Shown here: positions 13,130 to 13,493 of the stretch, in pieces
How the letters are laid out: each line of letters begins with the position of its first letter
How positions within the stretch are numbered: position 1 is the stretch's first letter
Translations under genes and position numbers: made by a program
Notes under the pieces: generated by a model
What the model was told of the DNA's origin: nothing
Database searches by the model: none
The model's input: only the letters and a program-made list of their open reading frames with translations
Origin: CAVZLD01 sp964522605
Lineage (GTDB): Bacteria; Planctomycetota; Planctomycetia; Pirellulales; Pirellulaceae
NCBI GenBank assembly: GCA_964522605.1
Contig: CAZFWV010000180.1
Location: 1-13,493, forward strand
Length of the DNA stretch: 13,493 nt
Direction: 5' to 3'

Positions 13130-13493
13130 CCGGCTCAACACGGTGCGGCCATGCCAGCGCAGTGGACGCGCCGGTGGCGCGGGAGAAAATGGAATTGGCA
13201 ACGACGTGGCGGTGGCAGGTCAGGAGTGCGTTTGGCGGACTTGAGCCCTGTGTCGTTAACAGGCTGCGTTGATGAGTTTTCGGCATTTTGATTTCTAAGA
13301 TGGCAATTTGAGACTCGTCACCGCAAGCTTTTTCTCCGATTGATGTTGGGGCTGAATCACCCCGAGAAACAAACGGTTCTGAGATGGCCTCTTCGTACCG
13401 CTTCGGCGCGTCTGTGAAGGCGACGGAACGGACGCAGCCCCATCTGCCTCGGCCCAGCGGTCGGATTCACCGCTGCGACGTAGCCCTGGCCGC
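13130..13493. other. Right-hand end, no supported gene
   Basis: No gene with recognisable domains. A plus-strand frame from ATG 13384 runs off the edge (MASSYRFGASVKATERTQ and on). It has no Shine-Dalgarno, and I suspect it is part of a dispersed repeat rather than a protein. A weak GGGG/CCCC stem (13349-13364) is the only structure noted. The minus-strand frames here contain stops or lack similarity. Confidence 0.35.

Noticed and set aside
1..13493. CRISPR array, retron or other defence module
   Set aside because: No regularly spaced direct repeats, reverse transcriptase or nuclease genes; the repeats present are palindromic and intergenic.

Overview
This is a GC-rich bacterial chromosomal segment, most likely from a planctomycete (Pirellulales-like). 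The assignment is an inference. It rests on the pyrG-DUF1844 pair, KDO activation (a Gram-negative envelope trait), an integrase remnant of a type I associate with planctomycetes, and non-coding gaps filled with palindromic repeats of kinds I recall from planctomycete genomes. Almost all coding content is housekeeping.

Left part (1-3577, + strand): a 5'-truncated kdsB, a palindromic MITE-like element of about 150 bp, pyrG, and a DUF1844 protein. PyrG makes CTP and KdsB uses CTP to activate KDO, so the two are metabolically linked. Two further palindromic elements follow. Middle (3578-6620): a divergent MraZ-type regulator on the minus strand with possible operator sequences in front of it, a KAS II/FabF-like ketosynthase with an unusual C-terminal gating motif, a REP-like palindrome, and trpF behind a TATAAT box.

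Right-middle (6621-9777): a 528-bp leader with two kinds of palindromic repeat and two RNA hairpins precedes ahcY (S-adenosylhomocysteine hydrolase, animal-like in sequence). One base separates ahcY from a DUF1015 gene. A second copy of one repeat family follows.

Right part (9778-13493): two parS sites sit just upstream of overlapping parA (soj) and parB (spo0J), a complete chromosome-partition locus that usually lies near the replication origin. A 16-bp palindrome and tRNA-Pro(UGG) come next. About 90 bp beyond the tRNA is a decayed tyrosine recombinase with at least two frameshifts and a missing central region, whose Shine-Dalgarno lies inside a 14-bp hairpin. A convergent excisionase-like HTH gene overlaps its tail. 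This tRNA-flanking end looks like the edge of an old integrated element.

I found no clear undescribed multi-gene system. The best leads are the buried Shine-Dalgarno of the integrase, the three-arm alternative-pairing element after the DUF1844 gene, the altered motifs in MraZ and the ketosynthase, and the dense palindromic repeats.
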